The translations under genes were made by a program, and so were the position numbers. From assembly GCA_026393695.1 (NCBI GenBank), contig JAPKZR010000284.1, positions 1-39,196 of the forward strand: a stretch of 39,196 bases of DNA. Reading direction: 5' to 3'. The notes below the pieces were generated by a model. That model ran no database searches, was not told the DNA's origin, and saw nothing but the letters and a program-made list of their open reading frames with translations. Numbering within the stretch: position 1 is the stretch's first letter; every line of letters starts with the position of its first letter. Source of the stretch: Actinomycetota bacterium (GTDB lineage Bacteria > Actinomycetota > Acidimicrobiia > Acidimicrobiales > Ilumatobacteraceae). Shown one piece after another: positions 27,325 to 38,200 of the stretch.

Positions 27325-27328
<4 letters not shown>
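26354..27328 (+). CDS. murB: UDP-N-acetylenolpyruvoylglucosamine reductase MurB
   Basis: [104 protein letters not shown]. Start may instead be ATG 26357. Confidence 0.95.
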
Positions 27329-28554
<1,226 letters not shown>

Positions 28555-28678
28555 GAGGCATTCACCAGCACCCTCCCCGTTTTGCGGATGCGAACGTGGC
28601 AGGATTGCAAAAGTTAAATTCCGTAGCAGGGCTTCCCCTGGTACGTCAATCGTTCGAACAGATGTCGGAGGTTCCCTG

Positions 28679-29773
28679 ATGGCAGGCGCGCCGCAAAATT
28701 ATCTCGCAATGATCAAGGTCATCGGTGTGGGCGGAGGTGGCGTCAACGCCGTCAACCGCATGATCGATGCAGGTCTCAAGGGCGTTGAGTTCATTGCTGT
28801 CAACACAGATGCGCAAGCACTGTTGATGAGCGATGCCGACGTCAAACTCGACATTGGGCGCGAACTCACGCGTGGGCTCGGTGCAGGCAGCGATCCCGAA
28901 GTGGGCCGCGCCGCAGGCGAGTCGCATAGCGACGAAATCGAAGAGATGATCAAGGGCGCCGACATGGTGTTCATCACCGCTGGCGAAGGCGGCGGCACCG
29001 GCACCGGTGCGGCACCAATCATCGCCGAGATCGCCAAGCGCATGGGTGCTCTCACCATCGGCGTGGTCACACGTCCGTTCGCGTTCGAGGGTCGTCGCCG
29101 CTCTGTGCAAGCCGATGCGGGTGTGCAGAAGCTGAAAGAAAAAGTCGACACGCTTATCGTGATCCCCAACGATCGCTTGCTCACCGTGGCCAACGAAAAG
29201 ACCAGCGTTCTCAACGCGTTCAAGATGGCCGACGAAGTGCTGTTGCAAGGTGTCTCAGGTATCACCAACCTCATCACCACGCCAGGCTTGATCAACACCG
29301 ACTTTGCCGACGTGCGGATGATCTTGGCGAATGCCGGTTCTGCGTTGATGGGTATCGGTCAGGCCAGCGGTGAGAACCGAGCGGTCACCGCAGCGAAGGC
29401 AGCAATCAGCAGCCCACTGCTCGAAGCCGCTATCGATGGTGCTCGTGGCATCCTGCTCAACATCACTGGTCCATCGAGCATGGGTCTGTTCGAGATGAAC
29501 GAAGCCGCCGAGATCATTCATGGCGTTGCGCATCAAGATGCCAACATCATTTTCGGCACGGTCATCGACGACGAAATGGGCGACGAGATCAAGGTCACCG
29601 TTATCGCTGCCGGCTTCGATCGCTGGGATACGCCATCCGCGGCTCGCGGCAACCTGAAGTCGGTCGACAGCGCCAAGCCGGTCTCCACCATCAAAGACCT
29701 CTTTGCCCCCGCCGCGCCTGACCCACTGGGCGACGACGATGACGACTTCGACGTACCTTCGTTCTTGAAGTAG
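28679..29773 (+). CDS. ftsZ: Cell division protein FtsZ
   Basis: [37 protein letters not shown], tubulin signature [18 protein letters not shown]-terminal peptide [20 protein letters not shown] upstream. Confidence 0.98.
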   Translation: MAGAPQNYLAMIKVIGVGGGGVNAVNRMIDAGLKGVEFIAVNTDAQALLMSDADVKLDIGRELTRGLGAGSDPEVGRAAGESHSDEIEEMIKGADMVFITAGEGGGTGTGAAPIIAEIAKRMGALTIGVVTRPFAFEGRRRSVQADAGVQKLKEKVDTLIVIPNDRLLTVANEKTSVLNAFKMADEVLLQGVSGITNLITTPGLINTDFADVRMILANAGSALMGIGQASGENRAVTAAKAAISSPLLEAAIDGARGILLNITGPSSMGLFEMNEAAEIIHGVAHQDANIIFGTVIDDEMGDEIKVTVIAAGFDRWDTPSAARGNLKSVDSAKPVSTIKDLFAPAAPDPLGDDDDDFDVPSFLK

Positions 29774-29795
29774 TCCCCATGTCTGGAACGAGTGC

Positions 29796-30473
29796 GTGAG
29801 CACGGTCGATCCTGAAGCAGTAGCTCGTGCGGTGCAATCAATTCGCGATCGTATTCAGCGCGCCGCCGGTGAGCGGGCGGTCGAACTCATCGCTGTCACC
29901 AAAGGGTTTGGTGTCGACGCCGTGACCGCCGCAGTGGCTGCCGGTTGCACCTCAATCGGCGAGAACTACGCACAAGAGTTACGCGACAAGTTTGTGCTGA
30001 TTCCAGCCGACAGCGTGCGTCCTCAGTTGCACTTCATTGGCCAGCTGCAAACCAACAAAGTCAAAGCCATCGCCCACCTCGTCGATGTCTGGCAAAGTGT
30101 CGATCGTTCGTCGCTGGCCGACGAAATTGCGCGACGCGCACCCGGCGCCACAGCGTTCATTCAGGTCAACACCACCGCAGAGTCGGCGAAAGGCGGGTGC
30201 GTTCCCGAGGGCGTTGCGTCGCTTGTTGAGTACTGTCGCTCGCTCGGTTTGCGCGTTGATGGGTTGATGACCGTTGGGCCCACATCGGGCGACAAAGGCC
30301 TCACCGCAACAGCATTTGCGTTGCTTTCCAAGATGGCCGATGAGCTCGGGCTTGTTGGCCGATCGATGGGGATGAGCAACGATCTCGAGATTGCTCTGGC
30401 GTGCGGAGCGACCCACGTGCGAATCGGAAGCGCGCTGTTCGGCGAGCGTCCACGATCGCGCATACCCGAATGA
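29796..30473 (+). CDS. YggS/PLPBP-family PLP-binding protein
   Basis: ELIAVTKGFGVDAV, IGENYAQELRDKF, LHFIGQLQTNKVKAI, VNTTAESAKGGC, GLMTVGP, MGMSNDLEIALACGATHVRIGSALFGER. Confidence 0.94.
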   Translation: MSTVDPEAVARAVQSIRDRIQRAAGERAVELIAVTKGFGVDAVTAAVAAGCTSIGENYAQELRDKFVLIPADSVRPQLHFIGQLQTNKVKAIAHLVDVWQSVDRSSLADEIARRAPGATAFIQVNTTAESAKGGCVPEGVASLVEYCRSLGLRVDGLMTVGPTSGDKGLTATAFALLSKMADELGLVGRSMGMSNDLEIALACGATHVRIGSALFGERPRSRIPE

Positions 30474-30501
30474 GATAACCTCAGCGAAGGAGGATTTGCG
30501 A

Positions 30502-31068
30502 ATGTCAATCATGAAGCGGGCAATGGATTTCCTTGGCCTTGGCCCCGATGATGCGTACGACGACTACGACCAATCGATGGAGACCGCACGGCCAGCTCGC
30601 GCTCAGCGCGAGCCAGAGCCGATCGGGCGATCGGGACGTGGTGGTTACGGCGACATCGAAGACGAAGGTGTGCGCGCACCGGCAGCTCGTCAGAGCTTTC
30701 CGCTGCATACCCCTGAGTCCGCAGCGCCTCGCCGTCCTCAGCAACCATCCGACGACTCAGGCGGGCACCCACGGCCCACGAACCCTCGTCAGGCAACACC
30801 GAATGTGCGCACCATTGCCGCTGGCTCGGGCGAACCTTCAACCGTGAAGCCTCGCCGCTTCGATCAGGCCCAAGAAATTGCCGATCGTTTCAAAGAGGGC
30901 CTACCGGTCATCATGAACCTCGAAGGCACCGAGCGCGAGGTTTCTCGCCGACTCATCGACTTCGCGAGTGGCCTGTGTTACGGCCTCAACGGCAGCATGG
31001 AGAAGGTCGCCAGCGGCGTCTATTTACTCAAGCCGCTGTCACGCTCAAACCCCGGATACGACGACTAG
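30502..31068 (+). CDS. sepF: Cell division protein SepF
   Basis: N-terminal MSIMKRAMDFLGLG amphipathic segment; C-terminal DUF552 core (VIMNLEGTEREVSRRLIDFASGLCYGLNGSMEKVASGVYLLKP). Strong SD AAGGAGG. Confidence 0.94.
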   Translation: MSIMKRAMDFLGLGPDDAYDDYDQSMETARPARAQREPEPIGRSGRGGYGDIEDEGVRAPAARQSFPLHTPESAAPRRPQQPSDDSGGHPRPTNPRQATPNVRTIAAGSGEPSTVKPRRFDQAQEIADRFKEGLPVIMNLEGTEREVSRRLIDFASGLCYGLNGSMEKVASGVYLLKPLSRSNPGYDD

Positions 31069-31112
31069 CAGATGTGCTGGCTCAACCGCTCCGCGCAACG
31101 TAGCATTCGCTC

Positions 31113-32012
31113 ATGGAACTAAGCCCCGATTCCGTTTCCGGCACCACGTTCAGGATCGTCAAGAAGGGCTGCGACCCCGAAGAGGTTCGCACGTATCTTG
31201 CGCAACTTGCGGTGTCGTTCGAGGCAATGCAAAAGCACGCTGCCGCAATGGAAGCTCGCGCTCGCGCGGCCACGGCCCGTCTGCAAGAAATTGCGGCCCA
31301 GCCAGCCGTGGCCTCAGCCGGACCCACACAGGATGAAGCGGCCGACAGCATCAGCCGCGCCATGCTGCTCGCACAGCGCACGGCCGACACAACCATTCGC
31401 GAAGCCGATCTCGAAGCAACACAAATCATTACCCGTGCCAAAGCCGAGGCTCAGATTCTCGTCGACAGTGGTCAGGGTGCGCTCAACCGCATGCTCGACG
31501 AAGCCAAGCACGATGCGCGCAAGGCCGCCGAAGGCGAACTCAAGCGAGTCGAAGACGAAGTCGCATCGATGCTTGCTCGTCGAGATTTCTTGCTCAGCGA
31601 TGTCGAACACCTCGAGCAGCACATCGTTACGCAGCGCGAGCGTTTGCGTGATGTCGCCAGTGCGCTCAACGACCTTGTCTCTCGGGTGCCAGGCGGTCTG
31701 GCCGATCTGCGTCGGCCGCTGATTTCAGCAGTGTCCGAGCACAATGCTGATACCGCCGATTCAGACGATGGCGACGACAGCGACGCCAGCGACGACGCAG
31801 TCGACACCGTCGACATTGATGGCACTCCTGCGTGGGGCATGGCGCCACCAGACCCAGCACGCGCAGCGCTCTTGGCAGGCGCCGAGCATGCGCCGCTGCC
31901 CATGGTGGTGCCCGAAAATGCTCAAGAGCTCTACGACGTCACGCAGCCAATCCCGCGAGTTCGCTTCGCTGCGGCCGAAGATTTGCCCGACGGTAGCGGC
32001 CGACCCGGCTGA
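31113..32012 (+). CDS. DivIVA-domain protein (Wag31-like)
   Basis: FRIVKKGCDPEEVRTYLAQLAVSFEAM DivIVA-like N-terminus, long coiled-coil-like middle, acidic C-terminus; directly downstream of sepF. Confidence 0.85.
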   Translation: MELSPDSVSGTTFRIVKKGCDPEEVRTYLAQLAVSFEAMQKHAAAMEARARAATARLQEIAAQPAVASAGPTQDEAADSISRAMLLAQRTADTTIREADLEATQIITRAKAEAQILVDSGQGALNRMLDEAKHDARKAAEGELKRVEDEVASMLARRDFLLSDVEHLEQHIVTQRERLRDVASALNDLVSRVPGGLADLRRPLISAVSEHNADTADSDDGDDSDASDDAVDTVDIDGTPAWGMAPPDPARAALLAGAEHAPLPMVVPENAQELYDVTQPIPRVRFAAAEDLPDGSGRPG

Positions 32013-32079
32013 ACGCATGTGCTGCTGATGCAGCGCCTATTGCCCGCAACTGCAGCTGTCTGGCGGTAGTCTGCAACGA

Positions 32080-32279
32080 CCGGCGTTGACGAGGCCATCA
32101 CCTCTGAGCCTTCGGAAGAACGCACACCGAGCGGTGTGTCAGTAGAACCGAACGGGACCAGCCCGTTATCGCTGGCGCAGAAGAGCGACTGTCGGCTGAG
32201 GCCAACAGTAAGCAGGGTGGCACCGCGGGCGTCGGCTCGTCCCTGATCGACACGAAGATCGTCGTCAACAGGAGAAGCC
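32080..32279 (+). ncRNA. T-box riboswitch leader of ileS (short-Stem-I actinobacterial type)
   Basis: T-box bulge AGGGTGGCACCGCG at 32214-32227. Stem I-like GACGAGGCCATCACCTCTGAGCCTTCGGAAGAACG at about 32089-32123 with specifier ATC (32097-32099). Lies directly upstream of ileS, with SD GGAG at 32271-32274. Confidence 0.9.
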
Positions 32280-35200
32280 GTGACATACCCCAACGTTGAA
32301 TCGCAACCGAATCTGCCGCTACTCGAACAGGGCATTCAGGCCTTCTGGGAAGCCGACCGCACCTTCGAGGCAAGCATCGAGCAGCGCCCAGCCGGAACGT
32401 CGCCAGGGCTCACCGATAACGAGTTCGTTTTCTACGACGGCCCTCCCTTTGCCAACGGCTTGCCGCACTACGGGCACCTGCTCACCGGCTACGTGAAAGA
32501 TGCCGTGCCGCGTTATCAAACGATGCGCGGTCATCGTGTTGAGCGCCGCTTCGGGTGGGACTGTCACGGTCTTCCTGCCGAAGTTGAGGCCGAAAAAGAA
32601 CTGGGCATCAGCGGTCACCCCGAGATCGCCGAGTTCGGCATCGACAAGTTCAACGAAGTCTGCCGCACCAGTGTGCTGCGCTACACCAGCGAGTGGGAGC
32701 GCTATGTGGGTCGCCAGGCGCGCTGGGTCGACTTTGCCAACGATTACAAGACCCTCGACTTGCCGTACATGGAAAGCGTGATGTGGGCGTTCCGCACACT
32801 GCACGACAAGGGTCTGGTTTACGAAGGTTTCCGCGTGCTGGCGTATTGCTGGCGTTGCGAGACTCCGCTCAGCAATACCGAGACGCGCATGGACGATGTC
32901 TACCGCGATCGTCAAGACCCGGCGCTGACCGTTGCGTTCGAACTCGAAACTGGCGAGCACCTGTTGGCATGGACCACCACGCCGTGGACGCTGCCCGCCA
33001 ACCTTGCGTTGGCCGTGGGCCCCAACATCGAATACGCAGTGATGCAGCATCCTGATGGTCGCCGTTACGTGCTTGCTGAGTCGCGTCTCGATGCGTACGA
33101 ACGCGAGATCGGCGAGGCCACACGCGTGGGCACGCTGATGGGCTCCGATCTGGTTGGACGGCGCTACACCCCATTGTTCGATTTCTTCGCCGACGCACCG
33201 AATGCGTTTCAGGTGCTCGGTGCCGATTTCGTCAGCACCGAAGACGGCACCGGTGTCGTGCATATGGCCCCTGGATTCGGCGAGGACGACCAGATCGCAT
33301 GTAACGCTGCTGGCATACCCACGTTGTGCCCAATGGACGAGCACGGTCGCTATACGGCCGAGGTGGCGCCTTGGGAGGGCGAGCATGTGTTTGATGCCAA
33401 CCCGTTGGTCATTCGTGAACTGAAGGCTCGTGGCATCGTGTTGCGTCACGAGAGCTATGACCACAGCTATCCGCATTGCTGGCGTTGCGCTCAGCCGTTG
33501 GTTTACCGAGCGATCTCGTCGTGGTTTGTTGAGGTCACGGCAATCAAGGATCGCATGGTCGAACTGAACCAGCAGATCCATTGGGTTCCCGGTCACATCA
33601 AAGATGGCTCGTTTGGCAAGTGGCTTGCCAATGCGCGCGACTGGAGCATCAGCCGCAACCGTTTCTGGGGTTCGCCGATTCCGGTATGGAAGAGCGATGA
33701 CCCCGAATACCCGCGCATGGACGTCTACGGCAGCTTGGCCGAGATGCAGCGCGACTTTGGATTAGAGGTCACCGACCTGCATCGCCCCGCTGTCGACAAT
33801 CTGGTTCGACCTAACCCCGACGATCCAACAGGTCGCTCGATGATGCGCCGCGTGCCAGAAGTGCTCGACTGCTGGTTCGAGAGCGGCTCGATGCCGTTCG
33901 CCCAGGTGCACTATCCGTTCGAGAATCGTGAATGGTTCGAGTCGCATTACCCAGGCGACTTCATCGTCGAATACATCAACCAGACCCGCGGATGGTTCTA
34001 CACACTGCACGTTCTGGCAACGGCATTGTTCGATCGGCCTGCCTTTAAGAACTGCGTCAGTCACGGCATCTTGCTTGGCGACGACGGCCAGAAGATGTCG
34101 AAGAGCTTGCGCAACTATCCCGATCCGTGGAATGTGTTCGAGACATACGGCGCCGACGCGATGCGTTGGTCATTGTTGTCGGCGGCGGTGCTGCGCGGTG
34201 GAGATTCGCCGGTGTCCGAGAGCGGTATTCGCGAGTCCATCCGTCAGGTGATCCTGCCGCTGTGGAACAGCTGGTACTTCCTCACGCTGTATGCCAACGC
34301 CGAGAACAAGACCGGCGTGTTCGATACGTCGTCGACCAACGTGATCGATCGCTACGTGTTGGCCAAGACCCGCGCCTTGGTCGACTCAGTCACTGCCGAT
34401 ATGGATTCATACGATCTGTATCTCGCCTGCAGCGATGTGCGCACGTTCCTCGATGCGCTCACCAACTGGTACATCCGTCGCAGCCGCGATCGTTTCTGGG
34501 CAGGCGATCAAGAAGCGCTGAACACGTTGCATACAGTGCTCAGCGTTGTGTGCACGGTTGTGGCTCCGTTGCTTCCGCTCACCAGCGAAGCGATCTTCCA
34601 AGGTCTCACCGGCGAACGCAGTGTGCATCTGCAGGATTGGCCCGACGCGTCGTTGTTGCCATCCGATCCAGCGCTTGTCGATGTCATGGATCGCGTTCGC
34701 GATGTTTGCTCGGCAACCCTCAGCGTGCGTAAGGCGCATGGTCGTCGTGTGCGCCAGCCGTTGGCCACGCTCACTATTGCCGACCCAACCAGTGCCGACT
34801 TCGCCGACTTCATCGAGCTCATCGCCGACGAGGTCAACGTGAAGCAGGTGGTCTTGGCTACAGATGTCGCATCAGTTGCAACCAGCGTGTTGCAGGTTGT
34901 TCCTGCGGCGCTTGGCCCACGCCTTGGAGGTCAGACTCAACAGGTGATCAAGGCTGTGAAGACCGGCGACTGGCATCACGACGGCGACAACATCGTGGCC
35001 GCCGGATTCGTGCTCGAGCCGGGCGAATTCTCGCTGAAGCTTGTCGCCACCGAAGGCGGCGCGAGCACGGTGCTCGCCGGCGGCAGGGGAGTGGTGGTGC
35101 TCGACTGCGACCTCACGCCCGAGCTTGTCGCCGAGGGCACAGCGCGCGACCTTGTGCGCCTTGTGCAGCAAGCGCGCCGCGACGCCGGTCTCGAAGTGAG

Positions 35201-35384
35201 CGACCGCATCGAGCTCAGCGTGTGGACATCGCCGCGAATCATCGAAGCCCTTGAGCCGCACGTTGCGTTCATGTGTGCCGAGACACTTGCGGTGTCGCTC
35301 ACCTGGGGCGCCGATGCGGCCTCGCAAGAACTTGCTGGCGAACTCGATGGCGAGCCAGCTCTGGTTCGTGTGACAAAGGCGTAA
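32280..35384 (+). CDS. ileS: Isoleucyl-tRNA synthetase
   Basis: 1034 aa; HIGH-type [27 protein letters not shown]-type [46 protein letters not shown] editing region. Confidence 0.97.
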   Translation: MTYPNVESQPNLPLLEQGIQAFWEADRTFEASIEQRPAGTSPGLTDNEFVFYDGPPFANGLPHYGHLLTGYVKDAVPRYQTMRGHRVERRFGWDCHGLPAEVEAEKELGISGHPEIAEFGIDKFNEVCRTSVLRYTSEWERYVGRQARWVDFANDYKTLDLPYMESVMWAFRTLHDKGLVYEGFRVLAYCWRCETPLSNTETRMDDVYRDRQDPALTVAFELETGEHLLAWTTTPWTLPANLALAVGPNIEYAVMQHPDGRRYVLAESRLDAYEREIGEATRVGTLMGSDLVGRRYTPLFDFFADAPNAFQVLGADFVSTEDGTGVVHMAPGFGEDDQIACNAAGIPTLCPMDEHGRYTAEVAPWEGEHVFDANPLVIRELKARGIVLRHESYDHSYPHCWRCAQPLVYRAISSWFVEVTAIKDRMVELNQQIHWVPGHIKDGSFGKWLANARDWSISRNRFWGSPIPVWKSDDPEYPRMDVYGSLAEMQRDFGLEVTDLHRPAVDNLVRPNPDDPTGRSMMRRVPEVLDCWFESGSMPFAQVHYPFENREWFESHYPGDFIVEYINQTRGWFYTLHVLATALFDRPAFKNCVSHGILLGDDGQKMSKSLRNYPDPWNVFETYGADAMRWSLLSAAVLRGGDSPVSESGIRESIRQVILPLWNSWYFLTLYANAENKTGVFDTSSTNVIDRYVLAKTRALVDSVTADMDSYDLYLACSDVRTFLDALTNWYIRRSRDRFWAGDQEALNTLHTVLSVVCTVVAPLLPLTSEAIFQGLTGERSVHLQDWPDASLLPSDPALVDVMDRVRDVCSATLSVRKAHGRRVRQPLATLTIADPTSADFADFIELIADEVNVKQVVLATDVASVATSVLQVVPAALGPRLGGQTQQVIKAVKTGDWHHDGDNIVAAGFVLEPGEFSLKLVATEGGASTVLAGGRGVVVLDCDLTPELVAEGTARDLVRLVQQARRDAGLEVSDRIELSVWTSPRIIEALEPHVAFMCAETLAVSLTWGADAASQELAGELDGEPALVRVTKA

Positions 35385-35395
35385 CCCGCATCGAC

Positions 35396-35692
35396 ATGGT
35401 CAGCGATGTCGAGGGTGGCGTTGCCCTGATGGTGCACGTGCAGCCGGGTGCGAAACGCACGGCTGCAGTTGGTTTTCATGGTGACGCCCTCAAGCTGAGC
35501 GTGGCCGCTGTGGCCCGCGATGGTGAGGCGAATGAGGCGGTGATTCAGCTTGTTGCCACGCTGTTCAACGTGCCGCCACGTCGAGTGCAGTTGCTTTCGG
35601 GCGGGGTGTCGCGGCGTAAGCGGGTGCTGATATCTGGCATGTATGCATCAGAAGTGCTCGCGGTTCTGCAAGCATACTTTCCACCAAAGTGA
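35396..35692 (+). CDS. DUF167/YggU-family protein
   Basis: VHVQPGAKRTAAVGFHGDALKLSVAAVARDGEANEAVIQLVATLFNVPPRRVQLLSGGVSRRKRVLI. ATG at 35396. Confidence 0.88.
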   Translation: MVSDVEGGVALMVHVQPGAKRTAAVGFHGDALKLSVAAVARDGEANEAVIQLVATLFNVPPRRVQLLSGGVSRRKRVLISGMYASEVLAVLQAYFPPK

Positions 35693-35759
35693 CAAAGGCC
35701 GTTGGCGATGGGTCGTATACGGCCTACGCTCCGGCAGTTGTAGTCGATCGGGAGGTCAA

Positions 35760-36748
35760 ATGGCCAAGAAGGTTGTCGCTCCAGTGAAGAAGTCAGCGGG
35801 TGCTGCAAAGCAAGCGGCGCCTGCGCCAAAAAAAGCTGCTCCCGTAGCGAAGAAAGCGGCACCAGTCGCGAAGAAGGCCGCCCCCGTGGCCAAGAAGGCC
35901 GCCCCCGTGGCCAAGAAAGTTGTTCCCGTGAAGAAGAAAGCGGCGCCTGCGCCAAAGAAAGCGGCGCCTGCGCCAAAGAAAGCGGCACCTGTCGCGAAGA
36001 AAGCGGCGCCTGCGCCAAAGAAAGCGGCACCTGTCGCGAAGAAAGCGGCACCTGTCGCGAAGAAAGCGGCACCTGTCGCGAAGAAAGCGGCACCTGTCGC
36101 GAAGAAAGCGGCACCTGTCGCGAAGAAAGCGGCGCACCTGTCGCTGCCAAGGCTGCCCCAAAGATCGCAGCGAAGGCTGCAGCCCCCAAGGCTGCTCCCG
36201 TCGCAAAGAAAACCCCCGTTGCACCACCAGTACCGTCTGCCCCCGCAGACACGAAGGCCGTTACCCCAATGCAAGTGAAGAAAGCAGCGCCCGCCAAAAA
36301 GGCTGCGCCTCCCGTTCCCGCCCCCACATTGCCTCCCGTGAAAGGTGAGACAAAAGACGGCATCAAGTACACCAAGGACTTCGACGTCAAGTTCCTCACG
36401 ACCCAGCGCAAGTTGTTGATTGAGGCACGCGAGTCGCTCACCCGTCAGGCCGTACGACTCGAGGACGAAGCATTTTCCTTGATCGACGAAGAGATGGGCG
36501 ATGTGCAGTTCGACGACGAGTCAGGCGAAGGCGACACGATGGTTGTCGAGCGCGAGCGCGACAACATGCTGTCGGGCATCGCTCGTCACGACATTGCCGA
36601 GATCGACAGCGCTCTCGAGCGCATCCGCCAAGGCAGCTACGGCTACTCGCGCTTGTCGATGAAGCCAATTCCTCGCGAGCGTCTCGACGCTATTCCGTGG
36701 TCGACCGAACTCGTCGAAGAAAAGGTCGGCGGGATCGGCCGGCGATGA
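35760..36748 (+). pseudogene. DksA/TraR-like protein with a Lys/Ala/Pro-repeat N-terminal domain; reading frame disrupted by 2 nt near 36132-36135
   Basis: ATG 35760 after GGGAGG opens MAKKVVAPVKKSAGAAKQAAPAPKKAAP(V/A)... The other frame continues as APVAAKAAPKIAAKAAAPKAAPVAKKTP...MQVKKAAPAKKAAPPVP...DGIKYTKDFDVKFLTTQRKLLIEARESL...DTMVVERERDNMLSGIARHDIAEIDSALERIRQGSYGYS. Removing 2 nt gives one 329-codon ORF. Confidence 0.75.
35817..36144 (+). repeat. Degenerate 21-nt tandem repeats (AAGAAAGCGGCACCTGTCGCG and AAGAAAGCGGCGCCTGCGCCA)
   Basis: Repeated units encode KKAAPVA and KKAAPAP; several copies between about 36000 and 36130 are exact. Confidence 0.9.
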
Positions 36749-37236
36749 CCGAGGTTGCTGTGTCGCGGCGACCTTCGCTGCGCAACAGCATTGCGATTGC
36801 GGCAAGCGTCGTACTCGTCGATCAACTCTCCAAGCACTGGGCTGCCACCGCGCTTGGCGATGGTGCGCCTCGTCACGTGATTTGGACCTTGCAGTGGAAC
36901 CTGTCGTTCAATAAGGGCATGGCCTTTTCTACCGGCCAAGGCATTGGTCCCTTCATTGGCGTGCTTGCCTTGGTGGTCGTTGTGGTGATGCTGCTTTCGT
37001 TGCGTCAGTCGGGCGGCCGCCTGAACACCATCGCGGTGGGTCTGGTGGTTGGCGGCGCAGTGGGCAATGTCGCCGACAGGCTTTTCCGTGAGCAAGGATT
37101 TTTTAGAGGTCGAGTGATCGACTTCATCGATTTTCAGTGGTTCCCCATCTTCAACGTCGCCGATATGGCCATCAACGTCGGCGGTGCGCTGATTGTGTTG
37201 GCAGCGTTGTTCTCATCGAAGGTAAGGGCGTCATGA
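36745..37236 (+). CDS. lspA: Lipoprotein signal peptidase (signal peptidase II)
   Basis: VVLVDQLSKHWA, WNLSFNKGMAFS, GGAVGNVADRLFREQGFFRGRVIDFIDFQWFPIFNVADMAINVGGALIVL. ATG at 36745. Confidence 0.94.
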   Translation: MTEVAVSRRPSLRNSIAIAASVVLVDQLSKHWAATALGDGAPRHVIWTLQWNLSFNKGMAFSTGQGIGPFIGVLALVVVVVMLLSLRQSGGRLNTIAVGLVVGGAVGNVADRLFREQGFFRGRVIDFIDFQWFPIFNVADMAINVGGALIVLAALFSSKVRAS

Positions 37237-38193
37237 TCAGAGAAGAAATCCCCGCAGCATTGGCTGGCGAACGACTCGACCGCATCGTTGCGTTGCTCAC
37301 CGACGCCAGTCGCTCAGACGCAGCATCTCTCGTTGCTGCCGGTGGTGCTCGCCTCGATGGTGTCGTGGCCATGTCGGGCAAGGTTCGGGTCACGATCAAC
37401 CAAGTGGTCGAGATCGACGGGCAAGGTTCGGGTCACGATCAACCAAGTGGTCGAGATCGACCCAACGCAGTTGCCGCAGCCTCAGCTTCCTCAAGCAGAT
37501 GCCTCGATCGAGCTGCCCATCGTGTATGCCGACGACGACGTCATCGTTATCGACAAGCCTGCCGGACTTGTCGTCCACCCCGGGCATGGTCATCCTGATG
37601 GCACCGTGGTCAACGCCATCTTGGCTCGCTACCCAGATGTGGCCGATGTCGGAGACCCAATGCGTCCGGGCATCGTGCATCGACTCGACGTGGGTACCAG
37701 CGGTCTGATGGTGGTGGCTCACAGTCAGCGCGCGTACGACAGCTTGGTCTCAGCGCTTGCAGCGCGAACTGTTACTCGTTCGTACCTCACGTTGGTGTGG
37801 GGACATCTCAAGTCGCCGAACGGGCTCATCGATGCACCGATTGGTCGCGATCATCGTGATCCGTTACGTATGGCAGTGGTCATCGATGGCAAGCCAGCGC
37901 GCACGCGCTATCGAACGATTGCCAACTATCGAGAGCCCGCCGATGTTTCCGAGCTCGAGTGTCGTCTCGAGTCGGGCCGCACCCATCAGATTCGCGTGCA
38001 TCTTGCAGCTACTGGTCACCCGGTTGTGGGCGACGGCGCCTATGGCGGAATCCGTTCTGGTGTTGTCTCACCGCGACCGTTTTTGCATGCCGCCGAACTT
38101 GCCTTCGTGCATCCAGGCACTGGCGAAACAATGACCTTCACGTCGCCTCTGCCGCGCGACCTGCTCGACGTTCTGCTCGAACTTCACGAGTGA
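37233..38193 (+). pseudogene. rluD: RluA/RluD-family 23S rRNA pseudouridine synthase, frame broken by a 43-bp tandem duplication
   Basis: S4-like N-terminus (AGERLDRIVALLTDASRSDAASLVAAGGARLDGVVAMSGKVRVTINQVVEID) from ATG 37233. The catalytic part (VIVIDKPAGLVVHPGHGH...GIVHRLDVGTSGLMVVA) is in another frame. Removing one 43-bp copy restores one 306-codon frame. Confidence 0.85.
37376..37461. repeat. Perfect 43-bp tandem duplication within rluD
   Basis: gggcaaggttcgggtcacgatcaaccaagtggtcgagatcgac at 37376-37418 and again at 37419-37461, identical and directly abutting. Confidence 0.97.
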
Positions 38194-38200
38194 CTTGCCC

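Noticed and set aside
32319-33596. 425-aa minus-strand ORF antisense to ileS
   Set aside because: Composition is typical of a shadow ORF in high-GC coding DNA. The plus strand here encodes unmistakable IleS, and the antisense translation has no recognisable domain.
36000-36140. Possible CRISPR array because of regular short repeats
   Set aside because: Contiguous 21-nt protein-coding repeats with no spacers.
35545-36441. 298-aa minus-strand repeat ORF (SSRQVPLSSRQVPLSL...) and the 172-aa FFATGAAFFATGA ORF
   Set aside because: Reverse translations of the plus-strand KAAP repeats; the plus strand has an SD, a start codon and a DksA-like continuation.
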